Source: Slackia isoflavoniconvertens (lineage in GTDB: Bacteria; Actinomycetota; Coriobacteriia; Coriobacteriales; Eggerthellaceae). Taken from it: a DNA stretch of 64,000 bases. Both the position numbers and the translations under genes were made by a program. The notes below the pieces were generated by a model. That model searched no databases. It saw only the letters and a list, made by a program, of their open reading frames with translations, and had not been told where the DNA came from. Where the stretch lies: assembly GCF_003725955.1 (NCBI RefSeq), contig NZ_QIBZ01000009.1:1-64000 (forward strand). The letters run 5' to 3'. Below, in pieces: positions 63,309 through 64,000 of the stretch. Position 1 is the first letter of the stretch; each line of letters starts with the position of its first letter.

Positions 63309-63986
63309 TTAGCGAACGCGGTGGTCGATCTTGCGGGCGATGGCCGAGCAAATGCTCTGCGCGATTTGCACGATGATTACGCACAACACGATGGCCACGA
63401 CCATGACGTCGTCTTGATAGCGCTGGTAGCCATAGCGAATGGCGATGTCGCCAATGCCGCCCGCGCCCACCGTACCGGCCATGGCCACGAAGCCGAACAG
63501 CGTGATGAACGTGATGGACAGGCCACGCACCAAAGACGGCATGCTTTCGGGCAGAAGCACCTTGCTGATGATTTGCCAGGTGCTCGCGCCAAAGCTTTGC
63601 GCAGCTTCGACGAGGCCGCCGTCGATTTCGGCGAGGCTTTGCTCGACCATGCGCGCAACGAAGGGCGCAGCCGACACGGTGAGCGGCACGATAGCCGCGC
63701 CCACGCCAAGCGAAGTGCCTACGATGGCGCGCGTGAACGGAATCATGAACACGATAAGGATGATGAACGGAATGGAGCGCATGATGTTCACTATCCAACC
63801 AAGCACGCTGTTGAAGATGCGGTGCGGATGCAGGGCGCCCGGCTCGGTCAAAACGAGCAGAACGCCCACAGGGATGCCAATGACGTACGCGAACAGCGTC
63901 GAGAGCACGGTCATGACGATGGCGTCCCACGTGCCCTGAGCCATAAGGGCGCCATACTGAGCGATGAATGCGTTGATCGCCTCCAT
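63309..63986 (-). CDS. metI: Methionine ABC transporter permease
   Basis: 225 residues with five membrane helices. The ATPase-docking EAA loop is EAAQSFGASTWQIISKVLLPESMPSLVRG (read in parts) and the helix stretch GTVGAGGIGDIAIRYGYQRY is typical of MetI. It pairs with the binding lipoprotein 158 bases downstream. The ATG at 63986 overlaps a stop codon by one base (TAATG), which suggests that metN precedes it just beyond the window edge. Confidence 0.95.
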   Translation of the reverse strand: MEAINAFIAQYGALMAQGTWDAIVMTVLSTLFAYVIGIPVGVLLVLTEPGALHPHRIFNSVLGWIVNIMRSIPFIILIVFMIPFTRAIVGTSLGVGAAIVPLTVSAAPFVARMVEQSLAEIDGGLVEAAQSFGASTWQIISKVLLPESMPSLVRGLSITFITLFGFVAMAGTVGAGGIGDIAIRYGYQRYQDDVMVVAIVLCVIIVQIAQSICSAIARKIDHRVR

Positions 63987-64000
63987 TAATTGCCCCCTTT
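63986..64000 (-). CDS. Probable metN tail (ATP-binding subunit), cut by window edge
   Basis: Only the last four codons and the stop would be inside: reading the minus strand from 64000 gives AAA GGG GGC AAT TAA, whose stop shares a base with the metI ATG. This rests on the conserved metN-metI-metQ order; the coding frame itself cannot be verified here. Confidence 0.35.
   Translation of the reverse strand, partial: KGGN

Overview
The window is a bacterial chromosome segment that looks like a gut or oral actinobacterium of class Coriobacteriia, most likely family Eggerthellaceae. The genus cannot be fixed from the sequence. The argument rests on the combination of membrane-anchored LuxR-type regulators, a Tat-exported FMN/FAD reductase, moderately GC-rich DNA, a complete F-type ATP synthase operon and the actinobacterial order rplU-rpmA-obg-proB-proA-nadD-yqeK-rsfS. 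Most genes lie on the minus strand.

Layout. 1-3850: a sodium:solute symporter, truA, and a MOSC protein on the plus strand. 4070-9540: dnaE, a flavin/PNPOx-like protein, and a B3/B4-domain protein behind a structured leader. 9719-14669: a YfcC-type carrier diverging from a membrane LuxR regulator, then a secreted, membrane-anchored protein with a lysozyme-like domain. 14942-21860: the ATP synthase operon (atpI-like, B, E, F, H, A, G, D, C, read on the minus strand). 22030-26675: dCMP deaminase, upp, glyA, rpiB, glpK. 26987-30403: a small unknown protein, a serine hydrolase, an orphan prepilin peptidase and the tRNA threonylcarbamoylation enzyme. 30682-34693: a second membrane LuxR regulator diverging from a Tat-exported reductase. 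34938-44900: recO, thrS, a zinc-ribbon membrane protein, valS, clpX, clpP, tig. 44980-49759: five tRNA genes, a Na+/H+ antiporter, a lipid kinase and a small unknown. 49810-56813: the rplU-to-rsfS cluster. 57344-64000: polA, an LTA-synthase-like enzyme and a methionine ABC transporter.

Most of the content is housekeeping: replication and repair (dnaE, polA, recO), translation (thrS, valS, truA, L21, L27, Obg, RsfS), proteolysis (clpXP with trigger factor), energy (ATP synthase), one-carbon and nucleotide salvage (glyA, upp, dCMP deaminase), and proline and NAD synthesis. The accessory content is two regulator/target pairs, (LuxR + YfcC carrier) and (LuxR + reductase), which look like sensing-plus-anaerobic-metabolism modules.

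Two things stand out. First, the intergenic regions carry three families of dispersed palindromic elements. Family A has five copies of about 150-160 bp, and family B two copies of about 120 bp. Each A or B copy has a conserved core enclosed by long arms that differ completely between copies yet are always complementary within a copy. Family A also has internal helices whose sequences co-vary between copies, so it is a strong candidate for an undescribed structured RNA or a hairpin-based mobile element. Family C is a short hairpin with four copies. Second, the methionine-binding lipoprotein of the met transporter (62293-63150) appears to be circularly permuted: the half that is normally C-terminal comes first, directly after the lipobox.
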